Shown one piece after another: positions 1 through 11,969 of a DNA stretch of 64,000 nucleotides (position 1 is its first letter; each line of letters begins with the position of its first letter). The notes below the pieces were generated by a model. The model did no database searches. It was not told the DNA's origin and saw only the letters and a program-made list of their open reading frames with translations. Location of the stretch: NCBI RefSeq assembly GCF_963678975.1, contig NC_089275.1:15159682-15223681 (forward strand), given 5' to 3'. A program made the translations under genes and the position numbers. This stretch comes from Dysidea avara. Its lineage: Eukaryota > Porifera > Demospongiae > Dictyoceratida > Dysideidae.

Positions 1-1239
1 ATTGTTTAAAACTTCATTTACGATTTTTTGTTGTTGTCTAGATCGAGGGAAAACCAATGGGCTGTTAACTTTCAGCCTTATCTTTTGGAGTTATAGCAAT
101 AGACAACAAGAAGAGCAAAACAATTGATCTGCGCAGTGTTTATACAGGAAATAATACAGCCACTCGTTTAATCATGTAGTCTCAAATGCAATGGACGACA
201 GAGTTGGGACTTGTGTCACTCTATTCACCATGAACTGGAACATTTATCAAGGTGTAGTTATAGGCCTAAAAACACCCACGTTGTTAAGAGTTCATATCAT
301 GAACTCTTGATGCTATTAAGCAAGAAGGTTGTTCAAGCTTATAAACGGTGATGATAAAATTCTACGACAAAGTAACCAACACATGTAACTTCACGGTACA
401 GAAACAAAACAAAGATACTCTTACGCTCCATGAAGAGGCAAATCCATTGGTATGTTAGATATTGTAATTCAAACATTCCTTGACTGTTTTCTCATTAAGA
501 CACAGGTAAAATTGTGTTTTTACCGAATTTATGTCAATGGTATTTATCTCAAAAACAGAATTATGCAAACAAATCAGGATTTCGCTCAGCTGGTTACTAT
601 TATTGGTCTTGAGTATGTAAATTTGCATTACTGTAGGAAATAGTTACTTACAAAACCAACAACTTGGACAGAAATTAGTACATACAGTAGGATGCATAAA
701 AAGCTTTGTAATTAAGAGATGAATTTTCATGAACAATGCTCCAAGCATATGTCATGAACTATTCATGAAATATGTTCATGAACTTGTCATGAATGGTTAA
801 TAGACTAAAGTTGCATATAGCCGCACCGCTGTATAGAGTTCTGTTGCTTCTTTTTTGAAATAAATCTTCTTCTGTCTAAGTTCATGAATCGTCCTTAAGT
901 TTCACCTAGCCTAGCTGCTTTTTTCAACTTTTACTTTGGCAGGACTAGTAACAACAATCAGTATAGTTCATGAACATAGAGCGGGAGCACACTAGTTTAC
1001 TTTATGAACAATTCATGAATTCACCAACTGTTCATGACAAGTAAGCTTTCATGAATGTTCATGAAATATTTCGTCCATGCTGCAAACTTTTTTGTACACT
1101 CTACTGTACAGTATTCATCACACAACCACAATCTCAGTATCCATAATTGTAGAACTTGCCTTTATTTCCAGTGTTTTCTCTTCTGTCTTGCGTCTCTTAG
1201 ATGTCTACAACACATTTATATGAACATAAATTTTCTTGT
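1..1239. other. Gene-free stretch with clustered TTCATGAA-type palindromes
   Basis: I see no convincing coding exon here. Between about 285 and 1065 the octamer TTCATGAA and near variants (GTTCATGAAC, TCATGAAC) recur in tight clusters, notably around 729-800, 885, 967, 1004-1020 and 1047-1070. A plus-strand TTTATT at 1161-1166 reads AATAAA on the minus strand and would suit the polyadenylation signal of the minus-strand gene that ends at about 1240. Confidence 0.5.
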
Positions 1240-4200
1240 CTAGAATGATGGATTAGCCATGCAACTTACTTTGAATCTTTCATGAGCAGCGTGCACATCA
1301 AAACTTCGCTATAAAGACAAGAAACACTCAGTATACCCCCCATAACATCTCCACCACATTTGTGCATATACAAGCATACATGCAAACACCTTTATTTGGC
1401 ATCCTTTCCTTTGCATGTGTAGTTTGCATGCACGCATGTGTGTAATGTGGCTACAGCTGTACATACGTACATTCAAAAATTGATCAAATGCCCTCAGTAA
1501 TGAGAAGAGAACGTATCAGTGAGGCTACAAAACAGATTGTATGAAAATAGTTAGTTCTCCATTACCATAGTTACATGTATCAAGGACCTACATGTACTTG
1601 GCAAGGCCACTATGATGTGGTGGTCTTAGTAAAGAGGTGGATACTAAGTGTGGTTTTACTGTAGCTGAGATCTGGAGTGTGAACACCCAGTATATACCCT
1701 TGTATTTATACCCATGTTTATAGTAGGTCTTAAAAGAATGCCATAAAGTAAGTTGCTACAGAGATTTTTCCTAAACAGATTATTTGTATGAAATAAATAC
1801 CCTGGCTGTCTATAGAAACCAACAAGATAATTATATCTGCTGCTGTAGCACAACCCAAAAGAAACTGGAGGGACCATATGTAAGCAAACAACTCAATTAT
1901 TGTAGGGTACTGTACGTGTTCAGTAAGCACAGTGGTTGCCTATAGTAGATAACGATGTCATGTATCTGTGTTCTAATATAAAAACATACATATTTACCTT
2001 AGAATTGGGTGTAGTTTCGGACTTCTTTCTTTTCAACTTCTACAAAATATAAACAATCAAACACACTGTAAAGGACTTAGAGTCAAAAAAGCTTCATTGC
2101 TCACTTTAGTGGTTGGTCCATTGTTTGATGTTTCTTTCATCTCAATCACCCCTCCTCTAGTTTCTTCATGTTTTACACCACCACCACCACTGTTTCCCAC
2201 TGCTGCTTGACAGCTTCCGCCAGTGTGCTTTGTTGTCTTGTTGTCAACCTGTACACGACATGTAACAGTATACGTACGTACACCGTACCACTCTGTAGAT
2301 GGTAAATTTTTTAAAACCCTTTAGCCCCTAATACCACTATGGCATGGCAAATCTCTGTACCTTCCACACACTACAATGTACAGAGATGAGGTAACATTAA
2401 ATGGAATTTTGATGGATATAAAAGAATCAAATGATCAATGCATTAGTTTTTGTTGATAGGACCAACCGTTTTGAAGTACGTACAAATTTGCAAAGACAAC
2501 ATATGAAAATTGTGGCATATCACGAAGGGGAACAGATTCAGAGTTGCTTGGGATGTCCAGGTCTCCTGATGGGCATTAAAAGAGGTTTTTGCCAACACAT
2601 ACGTATATTGGGTCTTTGTAATAAAAGCAAGTGATTCAGGCAACACAGGGCTGAAACTAACAACACAGCAACATGTATGTTTTGTAATATATTTCAGGGA
2701 CCAAAAGTAACAATTAATTAGTTACGAAAAATTAAGCAAGACTGTATCAAGGACGAGTAATCATGAGAGATCACGATAAAAAAATGTGACTGTTACATGT
2801 ACCCTCTAACATCTTTATTTCTTCACATCATGTGATCACTCATACTACACACAACACACCTTTGGATTGGTCATATTTTTAGACTTCTTTTTGTTCTTCT
2901 TCTTTGATTTCTTAGCAGTCTATAAATTGTACACACAAATGATACAGTATAAAATGCTTCATGATTTCTTACCTTAGCTCTTGTTTCATCTTTCTTATTC
3001 ACTGTTTCTTGTTTTATCTTCACTCCCATTCCACTTTCATCACACTTGGCTGTACTATTTCCTACCACTCCACCCTCATTATTTATCACTCTTTCATCAG
3101 TGATTGGTATATTGTTCTCATTTGGTATCCCATCAACTTTTTCATGCAAATGCCAGCCATGCTGTAGAAAAAAAAAAACAGAAGTCAGATCTAGAGACCT
3201 AGACCTAGCTGCTACAATATATTTTGTAAAATACATAAACCAGAGAGCACTATTAGAGAATTTGCTAGTATATACATACATCTTTCACAAGAAGAAAATA
3301 GGATGTTTTGAGTAGTTTATGATTACACAATGAAACAAACGTGATTACACAATATGAAAGTTATCCAAACAGGAGCAATGATAACACAAATGAAAAGTAG
3401 CATATGTATACAGATTTCCGAGGGACGTTTTTCTGGGGATTTCATGGTTGTTTAACTGCCCACGAATGTTTCATGCTTGAAACTTTTTAACAAGTATTAA
3501 AACAATAGCCCATATGTTAAATAACACATGGCCTAAGTGAAAATAGTGTATGTATACAGATTTTCAAGGGACATATTTTTGGGGATTTCATGGTTGTTTA
3601 TAACTGCCCACGAATGTTTCATGCTTGAAACTTAACAAGTATTAAAACAATAGCCCATATGTTAAATAACACACGGCCTAAGTGAAAAATGAGTGATCCA
3701 TCAAATATAAAATGTCAATTCTCAAAAATTACATACCTCAAAATTTTGTACGTATACACAGTTGAGGTATACACACCTACCTGTACCAGATCATCATGAC
3801 TACACCCTTTGTCATCACCCTGAGGGGAAGAAAAACAGTGACACTAACTATCCAGACACAAGCAAACATACCATACCTCTATACCTTCATGAACCTTCTC
3901 CTCTTCATCAGCTGTTTCTGGCTTAGTTCCTACATACATAAAATAAGCAATAGCTATAGGGCTAACTGTTTGTAGAGCAATTATGGTTTAAAACCTATGT
4001 ATGGTCAATGCTCCACTAAAAATCAAATACCATATTCAAACATTCATATACAGACAACAAACCTATTGCCATGACAATGGCATTGCAATTCTCTCCCTTC
4101 CAGTTCACAGTATAGCAGGAGCCAATCCTAACAAGATTACCAGATGTGGCAACATTTCTCAGTGGCACAACAGACAGCCTCTGGTCACTGTTGAACTGAA

Positions 4201-5208
4201 CTAAGGCATGAGTAGTTGCAGTGTCTAGGTATATTTGTAATTTTACTGTGAATCACATGAAATTCCCAAAGTACACACAAACATTATACTACTACAAGTA
4301 GAGATGGGATAAACAGCCTTTTTTTCATTGCAAACAAATGATGCTTTTGCCATGCAAAACTCAACTTTTATACCAGTTACAAAACAAAACCACTACAACA
4401 AAAGAGAAACCAGCAAAGTGACATATGCAAGTTGTAGTTTCCTTGGCTGAACTTATCATTAAAAAGCACTGTTCATGGTTAAACATTAAGAAACACTGAA
4501 GACTTGAGGAAGCAAACAACTACATGCATTCAAGTCAATGCTATATACGTATATCTCTATATAGTTACATCAACATGTGTGTATGGTACAAACCACCTAA
4601 AAGGTTATTTAATGAACACCTTATCTACAAAACACTGAGCAGCTGATTGTGCACAATTTTACATGGAAAAGTGTAAATATAGAACATCTTGTTCTGCAAA
4701 TAAAGTTTGTTACACAGTACAAACACACTTTACATACCCTGTACACAGTAAGTTAAGTTCACAAAAGGTTTTCAACTAACAGTGCACTAAACATCAACTA
4801 CAATTTCTTTCAAATGGTTTGTACCAACCAATATTGTACATACATGCTACATAATCTAGTATTTTACACATTTTTATGCAAGGTTTACTCACCAAGTATG
4901 TTCCAAGCTGATGCCTGACAACAGTAGTTTTCACTTGAGAAAGGTACACTACTAATGTATACGATTTAAAAGCCATGCTGTTAACTCTGTCGAAAAAGCG
5001 CGTATCTTCAGTTCACACCTTCTAGTGTGGACTAATTGACGGTTACTTGTAAGCTATACAACGAGCGAGACTTAACCTGTGATCTGTACCATACAAACAC
5101 GACATACAACCATTTATACACACATACCAAGCAGTGGCAATCGTGCAAGACGCTTAGCAGATTAAATTCAAGGCTACATAACTTACCAGTTCCCTGTGTT
5201 GGTTGCAT
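1240..5208 (-). CDS. Lysine-rich low-complexity protein, multi-exon
   Basis: Unrecognised protein of about 205 codons. I read coding exons, in transcript order, at 5208-5187 (start ATG at 5208), 3929-3877, 3819-3781, 3161-2973, 2919-2860, 2248-2105, 2039-1998 and 1308-1270, each with AG acceptor and GT donor and with compatible phases. If the last exon is not spliced at 1269, it reads on for nine codons to a TAG at 1242-1240, and an AATAAA-like signal lies about 77 bases further on. The protein begins MQPTQGTG, continues with an acidic segment (ADEEEKVHEGIE), then a long hydrophilic segment, then a block that is nearly all Lys, Ser and Asn (exon 2919-2860), which looks like a nuclear or nucleolar signal. 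A glycine run follows in exon 2248-2105. An untranslated 5' exon ends at a donor next to 5356. There is no domain I can name. The 3' end and the small exons are the least certain parts. Confidence 0.6.
3406..3690. repeat. 147-bp tandem duplication in an intron
   Basis: GTATACAGATTTCCGAGGGA at 3406 recurs as GTATACAGATTTTCAAGGGA at 3553, and the two copies match through GGCCTAAGTGAAAA. It is in an intron of the lysine-rich gene. Confidence 0.85.
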
Positions 5209-5355
5209 CCTACTCCAATATGCTGCAACGCTTAATCTGTAAAAGAATACATGTGTAATTCTAAATAATGCACATCGTTTATGGTGACGGGAACAGACAG
5301 TGAAACACATTAATACATTATAAACACTGCATAAAGTACACACAACGACACTTAC

Positions 5356-5475
5356 CAGATGATGTATATGCTTTCGCAGTCGAGAACAATCGTCAACTCT
5401 TACAAAAAATAAGCGCCCAGCGCTAAAGTAATAGGCTGTGCATTGATTAGAGTGTAAATTTGATAGAGGCATAGA
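5356..5475 (-). other. 5' untranslated exon of the lysine-rich gene
   Basis: On the minus strand a consensus donor (gtaag) follows position 5356, and the next exon has an acceptor ending at 5237. The upstream limit is not visible and is put near 5475, just short of the divergent gene. No ATG in frame with the coding exons is needed here. Confidence 0.4.
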
Positions 5476-5526
5476 TATTATATGCTAAGCTAGACATATA
5501 GCTGTACATTTATACTATGATGATCT
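5470..5526. promoter_or_regulatory. Short divergent promoter region
   Basis: Only about 50 bases separate the presumed 5' exon of the minus-strand lysine-rich gene from the ATG of the plus-strand zinc-finger gene at 5527, so the two probably share a bidirectional promoter. The stretch is AT-rich and I see no clear TATA box. This is inferred from the layout. Confidence 0.4.
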
Positions 5527-6405
5527 GTGATGAATAAAAGGGACTCGAGTAAGAGATTGCATCCAGACGAAGAACCAAGCAGTAGTGGCGAGCAAACAGA
5601 TCATCATGACAGGCTAGCTTGCTACATTTGCGGAAAACTGTACCAATCAGGCAAGGCCAGGACACTCCATCTTAAGATGTGTGCAAGAAGTAAAGGTATT
5701 TCAACCCCGGAACTATTAGCATTGATTAAACGGAAGAATAACCTCACCAAACAAGAAGAAAAGGAGCTACAAAATAACAGAGAACTTTTAGCAGAATGTG
5801 ATGAGCTGTTTAAGAAGCAGCCATCAAGTAAAGGAGGAAATATCACTAAAAAGAAAAGGACTACATATTATGATCCAGTGGTTGCTATGGAAGAAGAGGA
5901 GCTGCAAATGGCCCTAGCAATATCAGCATCCTTGTGTGAACAGGAGACTTATTTCCAGCAGCCAGAGGTACCTAGTAAACAAGCTGAAGCTAATGAAAGT
6001 TTATTATCGCCAGCTGCACCAGCATCTTCCAAGTTTGTGGAGAGCAGAACAGACACTTTGCTATGTCCAGCCAAGCCGTCATATGATGATAATAAAGACA
6101 ATTATTTTATAATCAGCGAACAGAATGATGGCACAAGAAACACTGAACATGTGTCGTCACCAGAAAATGCTCATTCTAGTTTGTCACCAAAAGACTCTGT
6201 TACTACTGCTGGTAAGACAGGTGAAATGAATGAAACTACTCAAACTAGTGTTGATGTTGTGAGGGTAACAAACTGTTCAGTTAATGTTACAGAAGTGGAA
6301 CGATGTGAGGATAATGCAGTGCAAAAGTTCACCATGTGGAATGCAACTAGTTATAGTGAAAATGAATCGACAGAATTTTTCTATGTTTTACCATTATATA
6401 AATGA
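5527..6405 (+). CDS. C2HC zinc-finger (UBZ4-like) and UIM-like protein
   Basis: Single-exon gene of 292 codons. Residues 32-52 form a C-x2-C-x12-H-x3-C finger (Cys32, Cys35, His48, Cys52) followed by a helix-like segment ending LLALIKRKNN. This pattern is like the UBZ4 ubiquitin-binding fingers of DNA-repair scaffolds such as SLX4. Residues 122-136 (EEEELQMALAISASL) match the ubiquitin-interacting motif: acidic patch, then Ala-x3-Ser. A basic stretch (KKKR, about 108-111) lies between them and could be a nuclear signal. The C-terminal half is Ser/Thr/Asn-rich without a recognisable domain. An AATAAA about 57 bases after the stop supports this end. The likely role is ubiquitin binding in the nucleus. 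Identity as an SLX4 relative is only a guess, since the BTB and C-terminal domains are absent. The methionine at 5530 is an alternative start. Confidence 0.7.
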   Translation: MMNKRDSSKRLHPDEEPSSSGEQTDHHDRLACYICGKLYQSGKARTLHLKMCARSKGISTPELLALIKRKNNLTKQEEKELQNNRELLAECDELFKKQPSSKGGNITKKKRTTYYDPVVAMEEEELQMALAISASLCEQETYFQQPEVPSKQAEANESLLSPAAPASSKFVESRTDTLLCPAKPSYDDNKDNYFIISEQNDGTRNTEHVSSPENAHSSLSPKDSVTTAGKTGEMNETTQTSVDVVRVTNCSVNVTEVERCEDNAVQKFTMWNATSYSENESTEFFYVLPLYK

Positions 6406-6457
6406 ATCATCCAGTCATGCAATGCAAATACGATCTCGAGCTCTTAATATAATCTGC

Positions 6458-6467
6458 ATTCAATAAA
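6458..6467 (+). terminator. Polyadenylation signal of the zinc-finger gene
   Basis: AATAAA lies in the context CATTCAATAAAAGC shortly after the stop codon at 6405, and the next gene starts at 6649. Confidence 0.45.
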
Positions 6468-6648
6468 AGCACAAAAGTAATTTTGCTTCGGCGCATTTAG
6501 TTTAGTGCGCGAGTAATCAGGTAATCCTTTAAATAAAGCCCACCTGATGATATGTCAGCTATGTTTGTGTAATCCATTAAAACCGGACGTGGCGTATATA
6601 TTTAATGCTACATTTAACGTGATTTAGCAGATTCAGTAGTAACGAAGT

Positions 6649-9600
6649 ATGAGACGTTCTTATCCTCAAGGTTAGTTTGCTGTGGTGACGCTGTCTGAGC
6701 ATAGTCTGAGGGCCAGCGACGAAGTTTTTTTTTGACACCAAGACTGTCACGTCTTGTTTTAAGCCTTCACTTTTAGTGACCGGACAAGTGGTTTATATAA
6801 TACACATGCCTTTTGTGTATCCCTTTAAACAATTGATAATAATAATAGTAGTGTATTGAGTGGTGTTGTGTGTGATTTAATATGTGTAAGGTACATGTCC
6901 AGTCTCCTATTTCTCAGTAATGCAGTCCTATTTACAAAGTGTAACAACCAATTGACCATTTCTATTTTTTCCTTTCCTCGATTTGAGTATATGTTGTACA
7001 AGTATTCACATACAGTGCAACGTATGTACAGTGGAACATCTCTATTATGGACATTTTGGGACCCAGAATTTTTGGCCACTTTTTGCTGTAATATAGAGGT
7101 TTCGTCTTTCAGAGGTAAAAAAATGTATTAACCAGACCTGTTGGGACCAAAATTTTTGTCCTTATTATGGAGGTTTTTTCTATTGTGTCCTTAATTCGGA
7201 GAGTTTGTTAAGAGTAGTTCCACTGTATATTGCATGCTAGTGTAAAATAACATTTGTATGTAAGGGGATACTGTGAATTTCAGATATGTATATTCTCAAA
7301 CCCTCATGTTGTGCTTATTAAATGTGTTGATGTCACTAGTTATGGATTGTGAATCACCGTGATCCCTTTATAGGACCACTTATAAAACTGTGACCTCAAT
7401 AAGGGATGAGGCCATGAAGTACAACTGTATGTTAAGAGTCAGTTAAGATGGTCGCTATTATATCAGTTTTCTGTACAATAAATGAGCTCATTGGTCATGG
7501 TAAAATTTGTAGTAATATAAACTACAACAATTAGGACACCTGTCCATGGGTTTGTTGTGCACAGTAGACCTCTGAAATTAGGACTCCTTTCTAATACAAA
7601 CACCTTGATAATCAGGACAGTTACCATGGTTCTAGTATACACACAATTAGACTCTTGAAATTAGGTGATACCGTATGATAAGATGATCAGGACAGTTATA
7701 TATTACCCAAGTGTAGTCATGTACAGGTGGGGCCACCTTTTTCTAGGTCAGGACATAAGAAAAAAGTTGTCCAACTGCGCAAGACTAGTCGTGAGTGTAT
7801 ACTTGGACTCTTAGTCATGTTCCCATTCATCTTAATGTAACACGCATACATTTACTGTTAATCAGGACACCTTAACAATCATTACACTTGTCCTTAGTCC
7901 CAGTCTACATACACATAACCCCTGAAATTGGTATGATCAGATAGACAGAGTTCCCTACAATATACAGTACTATACTTGCTTATCATGGATTGTGTTTACT
8001 GCATTGTTTGCCCTATCAGATCCTAGCAGTAGTGGAGGAATGAGTGGGGGACACAGCTTTACACATGAAATGATAGAAAATGAAAATGACCATCTGGTCA
8101 ATGCTTTGTCAGGCAAGGTGGCAGCTCTGAAGTCGGTGAGTTTAATATGTACAGCGCAACCTTTAAAGTAAACTTTGGAGTGTGAAAAATTAGGGGGTAA
8201 ATTTAGAAGCTACTCAGTCTTGCAGTTGTTATGTGATTGGCTGAACAAAAACTGGCCGTTTTCACATGTTCCTTGAATTCCATTTTATTACCAAGAATAT
8301 CTTGGAGTTATGTATAGCATTAGACAGTTGAAATTTAAATTGTACCGCAACAATACGGCAAATAAATTACAAGCGATTAATAGATTGACCATCCTCACAG
8401 CTGAAACAAGCTACGAAGAGCTTAACTGTTCACCATGAACTGGCAAATCCATAGCTTTCCCTGTACTCAGGAGAAAGAAGAAGGCCATTCTTTCAATAAA
8501 CAACTGACAAAGGTAATTAAACTTTACTATCATAAATTAGCAGTCATAACCCTTATAACGAATCAAAGATTTTCTTACTCTCCATGAACAGGCAAATCTG
8601 ATGGTGTATAAGTTTTATTGATTTGAGCTGTTTTAGTTTGTACCAATGTTGAAAAGCAATTAAAATATTCATAAATAGTTACGTAGTACACAGTTTGATT
8701 TTTATACCAAATAGCAATTTGTGAAAATGACAGGTTTTCACTAAGTAGATCACATATGTGTATGTACTTGTATCGTGGATTGTACATCCGTTGTCATAAA
8801 TTTTTTTTTGGATTTGACCAAATAGCCAATCAAATGTGAGGACTTCCATTCAAATTTCGTTCTAATTGGCCCATTTTCACGTGACACCATAGACATTGGT
8901 GACCACGGATGTGCAATCCACGATGGTGTTTCAAGTGTGGATGTAAATACTGATGTTTACATACATACAGTACTCAATACAGCTGTATGTAATGTTTGCC
9001 AAGTAGTGTAGCTATTGTTCACATTATCATGTATATACTGTATTTTATACAAGGTCTTATTGTTCAATACATGGTGTACATTAGCTGTATGGCTACATAC
9101 ATGTATTTGCAAGTATGACTTCCTCTTTTGAAGAAAAGCTATAGCAATACTCTAGCTTAGCACACAAGTCTATCACGAAATTTCTTTTTAGAATCTGTGC
9201 TGTATGAACATTTCACTTATGGTTTAAGTAGGACCAGGTGTCCTACAGACCTTCAGCACTTGTGCTGTAAAGCATTAATAATGATAACAACTAGACAGAT
9301 GCTGAAGCATGTGGGGGCGAGCCTGAGCTATGTTTTATTTGATGTTTAATTGGATATAGCTTAAGTTGAGTAAATTTAGGAATATGTTAGTGATCTCATA
9401 ATTACATTGGTGAAAATAGCTAATGGGTATACAAAAATTAGTGATTTTGTTATTACATCAAATATCAATTATGCCTAAAACAGCAGTTATCAACCGAAGG
9501 TAAATCGTGCGTTTTGCGTGCATGCTTAATATGTAGCTATATGAAATTAAGAACGTGTTAATCAAAAGGTTGCAGGTTCGATGCTCAGGCTGGGTTCTGT

Positions 9601-11969
9601 ACTGTTGTTTCCTTGAGCAAGAAACTTTACTTCCATTGCTTACAGCCACCCAGCATTCGGACCTGTGTGGACAGCTTTGATTGTGGCAACAGGTTTACCA
9701 CACGCATACAGTTTATTGATGTTATGCTCTACTACAGCTTCAACTGTTGGGAAAAGATGAAGGGCATTATTAAAGCTAGATGAATCAGAAACGTGAGCAG
9801 GTGTTCTTGTCAAGTGTCTCCAGTCACTCTCAGAATTCCTTAGCCTCATTATTAATAAGTTTAGAGTCTTTTATCACTCTTTTTGGCCAATCATATGATT
9901 TTTATTTTGTTTTCAAGTTTGGCAAAGCACTGACCCACCGCATCCGTGAAACATAAGATTAATTTGTCATGGCCTCAGTGATAAACCTTTCATCTCGTGA
10001 TTCTTGGGCTCTTCTTTCTCTAACACGTTCTCTTCTTCTCCTTAATCTCTCATCTCTTTCCATGTGCGTGCGGGTGTTACTGTGCACGTGAGGTATCTCT
10101 GGGACCACTACCAAGTGTGGGGACTTTCCGATTTGTATAGGAAATTTTTGTGCACGCGACATATGTACCATTTCAACTACCAAGTGTGGGGCATTCCGTT
10201 TTCTTTTGGGAATTTTCGTGCACGCGACGTACGTACCATTTCAACTACCAAGTGTGGGGTTTTCTGTTTTTCTTTTGGGAATTTTTGTGCACGCGACGTA
10301 CATACCATTTCAACTACCAGGTGTGGGGTTTTCCGGTTTCTTTTGGGAATTTTCGTGCACGCGACATACGTACCATTTCAACTACCAAGTGTGGGGTTTT
10401 CTGTTTTCTTTTGGGAATTTTTGTGCACGCGACGTACATACCATTTCAACTACCAGGTGTGGGGTTTTCCGGTTTCTTTTGGGAATTTTCGTGCACGCGA
10501 TGTACGTACCATATCAACTACCAAGTGTGGGGTTTTCTGTTTTCTTTTGGGAATTTTTGTGCACGCGACGTACATACCATTTCAACTACCAGGTGTGGGG
10601 TTTTCCGGTTTCTTTTGGGAATTTTTGTGCACGCGACATACGTACCATGGCCACTTGACAATACTGGGGCTCGCTCAGGCTCGCCCCAATGAAAAAAAGT
10701 GATTAGTACTTAGTATCAGAGGGCTACATGGTGATCACCTAATTGTATCCAGTTAACACTTATACTGTTCACAAAGTTATGTGTCTCATTTCAATGTAGT
10801 TGTCCATTGATATTGGGGACGAGGTCAGATCACAGAACACAATACTACGAGACATGGTCAGTGTGTAACTGTCACTCTTATATATACTGTACATTGTACA
10901 CTAGCGTACAGTACTATATGCTTCCACAAAAATTGTGTTACAGTACTACCACATATTTGTGTGTGTGTGTGTGTGTGTGTATCCTACATGTAAGGGGGCA
11001 TCTCCAAACTGATTTTGGTACGTTTTACGTCATAGTGGGGGGGGGGGGGGGGGGGGGGGGAAGAGAGAGGGTTCAGCCCATGACATTATTGAGGCAGCTA
11101 TAGTGTAAACAGCTAGGAATAGAGAAAGTGAAGTGATTGAGCAGCAATACTGTTTGTAGACTTATGTTTTTAAGTAAACAATATAATGTTTTGTGCTTCT
11201 ATTGTCAATGCATTATTTTTAATAGTGTGACGCTATGGATTGTGGGAGGGGGGGGCTGAAGTTAGCATCATTGACATTAAGCATACCAAAATCAGTTTGG
11301 AGATGCCCCCTAAGAGGCTTACAATAGTGTTTGTTTATGCACTGTGTATACTGGTGTACCATACAGGGGGTTGTTGTGGGGTCCAAACTTTTGCAAAAGT
11401 GTAAGTTTCTGTGATTTTGAAATGTGCAAGATATATATGAACCTACACTCTCTATCTGTGGCAAAAAGTTATGAAAATTTAAGGTTTAAGCAAAACTCTG
11501 CTCACTTAGAAATTCAGTCTGCCTTTTGCAAGTTAAGCCCAAAAAAATTGAACCTTGCATACTTAACCCACTGTATGTAAGTGCACTGAATATTGGATAT
11601 TAAGCAATATATTTATGTGTGTGGTGTGGGTGTGTGTGTGTGTGTGTGTATATGTGTACGTGTGTGCGTGTATACTGTATGTATGTACACACATTTGTGT
11701 TTTGTGGGGGTCAGGGGACCATGAAATAAGCCATACCTGTACTTTTCCACTAACACATTCATTTTAATGCTTTACAGATATTGTAAACTTGCTGTCTCTC
11801 TACACAGGACTCTGATTTTGACAACACCGGTGGACTACTTGGTAGCAGTATGAAACGAGTTAAGAACATGGCCAAAGCCGGCCACAATCGCTGGATGTGT
11901 TACATGATACTATTTATTGTACTAGTCTTCTTTATTGTGTACTATATTGTAAAGTGGAGGAGTAACTGA
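6649..11969 (+). CDS. BET1: BET1-family Golgi SNARE
   Basis: Four exons, 6649-6670, 8020-8135, 10800-10856 and 11808-11969, join with compatible phases into 118 codons, which is the usual length of animal BET1. BET1 is a Qc-SNARE of ER-to-Golgi transport, anchored by its C-terminus. The protein begins MRRSYPQD. A SNARE coiled coil runs from about residue 27 to 88, with the central-layer glutamine at Gln58 in the segment SIDIGDEVRSQN. The tail from about Met95 to Val113 is a single hydrophobic membrane anchor, and the protein ends KWRSN. Splice sites are GT-AG throughout. The introns are loaded with mobile elements: a pogo-like MITE in intron 1, a small foldback and a 1.4-kb inverted-repeat element in intron 2, and a Harbinger-like MITE in intron 3. 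Exon 2 has a dead copy near 17.8 kb. Family and exon structure are clear. Confidence 0.92.
7029..7225. mobile_element. Pogo/Tigger-like MITE in BET1 intron 1
   Basis: Ends are CAGTGGAACATCTCTATTA on the left and an inverted match finishing AGTTCCACTG on the right, with TA on both sides as target duplication. There is no coding capacity. A relative is at 63255-63424. Assignment to the pogo branch of Tc1/mariner rests on the CAGTGGA end and the TA duplication. Confidence 0.65.
8772..8924. mobile_element. Small foldback MITE in BET1 intron 2
   Basis: About 20 bases at the left end (ATCGTGGATTGTACATCCGT) are repeated inverted at the right end with one or two differences. The whole element is about 153 bp and holds no gene. 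No clear target duplication is seen, so the superfamily is not assigned. Confidence 0.55.
9314..10687. mobile_element. Inverted-repeat element carrying a tandem array, in BET1 intron 2
   Basis: A perfect 15-bp inverted repeat, GGGGCGAGCCTGAGC on the left and its complement on the right, bounds about 1.37 kb. Inside, 9555-9650 looks like a tRNA-derived SINE fragment (a B-box-like GGTTCGATGC followed by TTGAGCAAGAAACTTTACT). The right half is the 68-bp tandem array described separately. No transposase is present. I could not define a target duplication. Confidence 0.55.
10130..10655. repeat. 68-bp tandem array, about eight copies
   Basis: Units contain GTGCACGCGACGTACGTACC, then TTTCAACTACCAAGTGTGGGG, then a T-rich stretch ending TTTTGGGAATTTT. 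The core TGCACGCGAC recurs at 10151, 10219, 10288, 10356 and 10424, and so on, a spacing of 67-69. Alternate units resemble each other more closely (GGTTTTCCGG versus GGTTTTCTG), which suggests a two-unit higher-order period. Open frames across it are products of the repeat. Confidence 0.85.
10994..11310. mobile_element. Harbinger-like MITE with poly-G tract, BET1 intron 3
   Basis: The 26-base ends begin GGGGGCATCTCCAAACTG and are inverted at 11285-11310. TAA on both sides is a three-base target duplication as in PIF/Harbinger elements. Inside there is an uninterrupted run of more than 20 G at about 11036-11060. Confidence 0.65.
11616..11700. repeat. Imperfect GT microsatellite in BET1 intron 3
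   Basis: A run of GT dinucleotides with a few AT and GC interruptions. A shorter GT run is at about 10961-10981. Confidence 0.8.

Noticed and set aside
5032..5472. A 146-codon minus-strand open frame as a gene
   Set aside because: Its span crosses consensus donors and an acceptor used by the lysine-rich gene (near 5356, 5237 and 5186), so it reads through introns.
9640..10183. Minus-strand open frames of 69-74 codons beside the 68-bp array
   Set aside because: They lie inside the inverted-repeat element over SINE-like sequence and show no protein family.
10064..10702. Long open frames of 150-212 codons in all three forward frames
   Set aside because: They follow from a 68-bp tandem unit without stop codons inside a BET1 intron; translations are the same repeat read in different frames.
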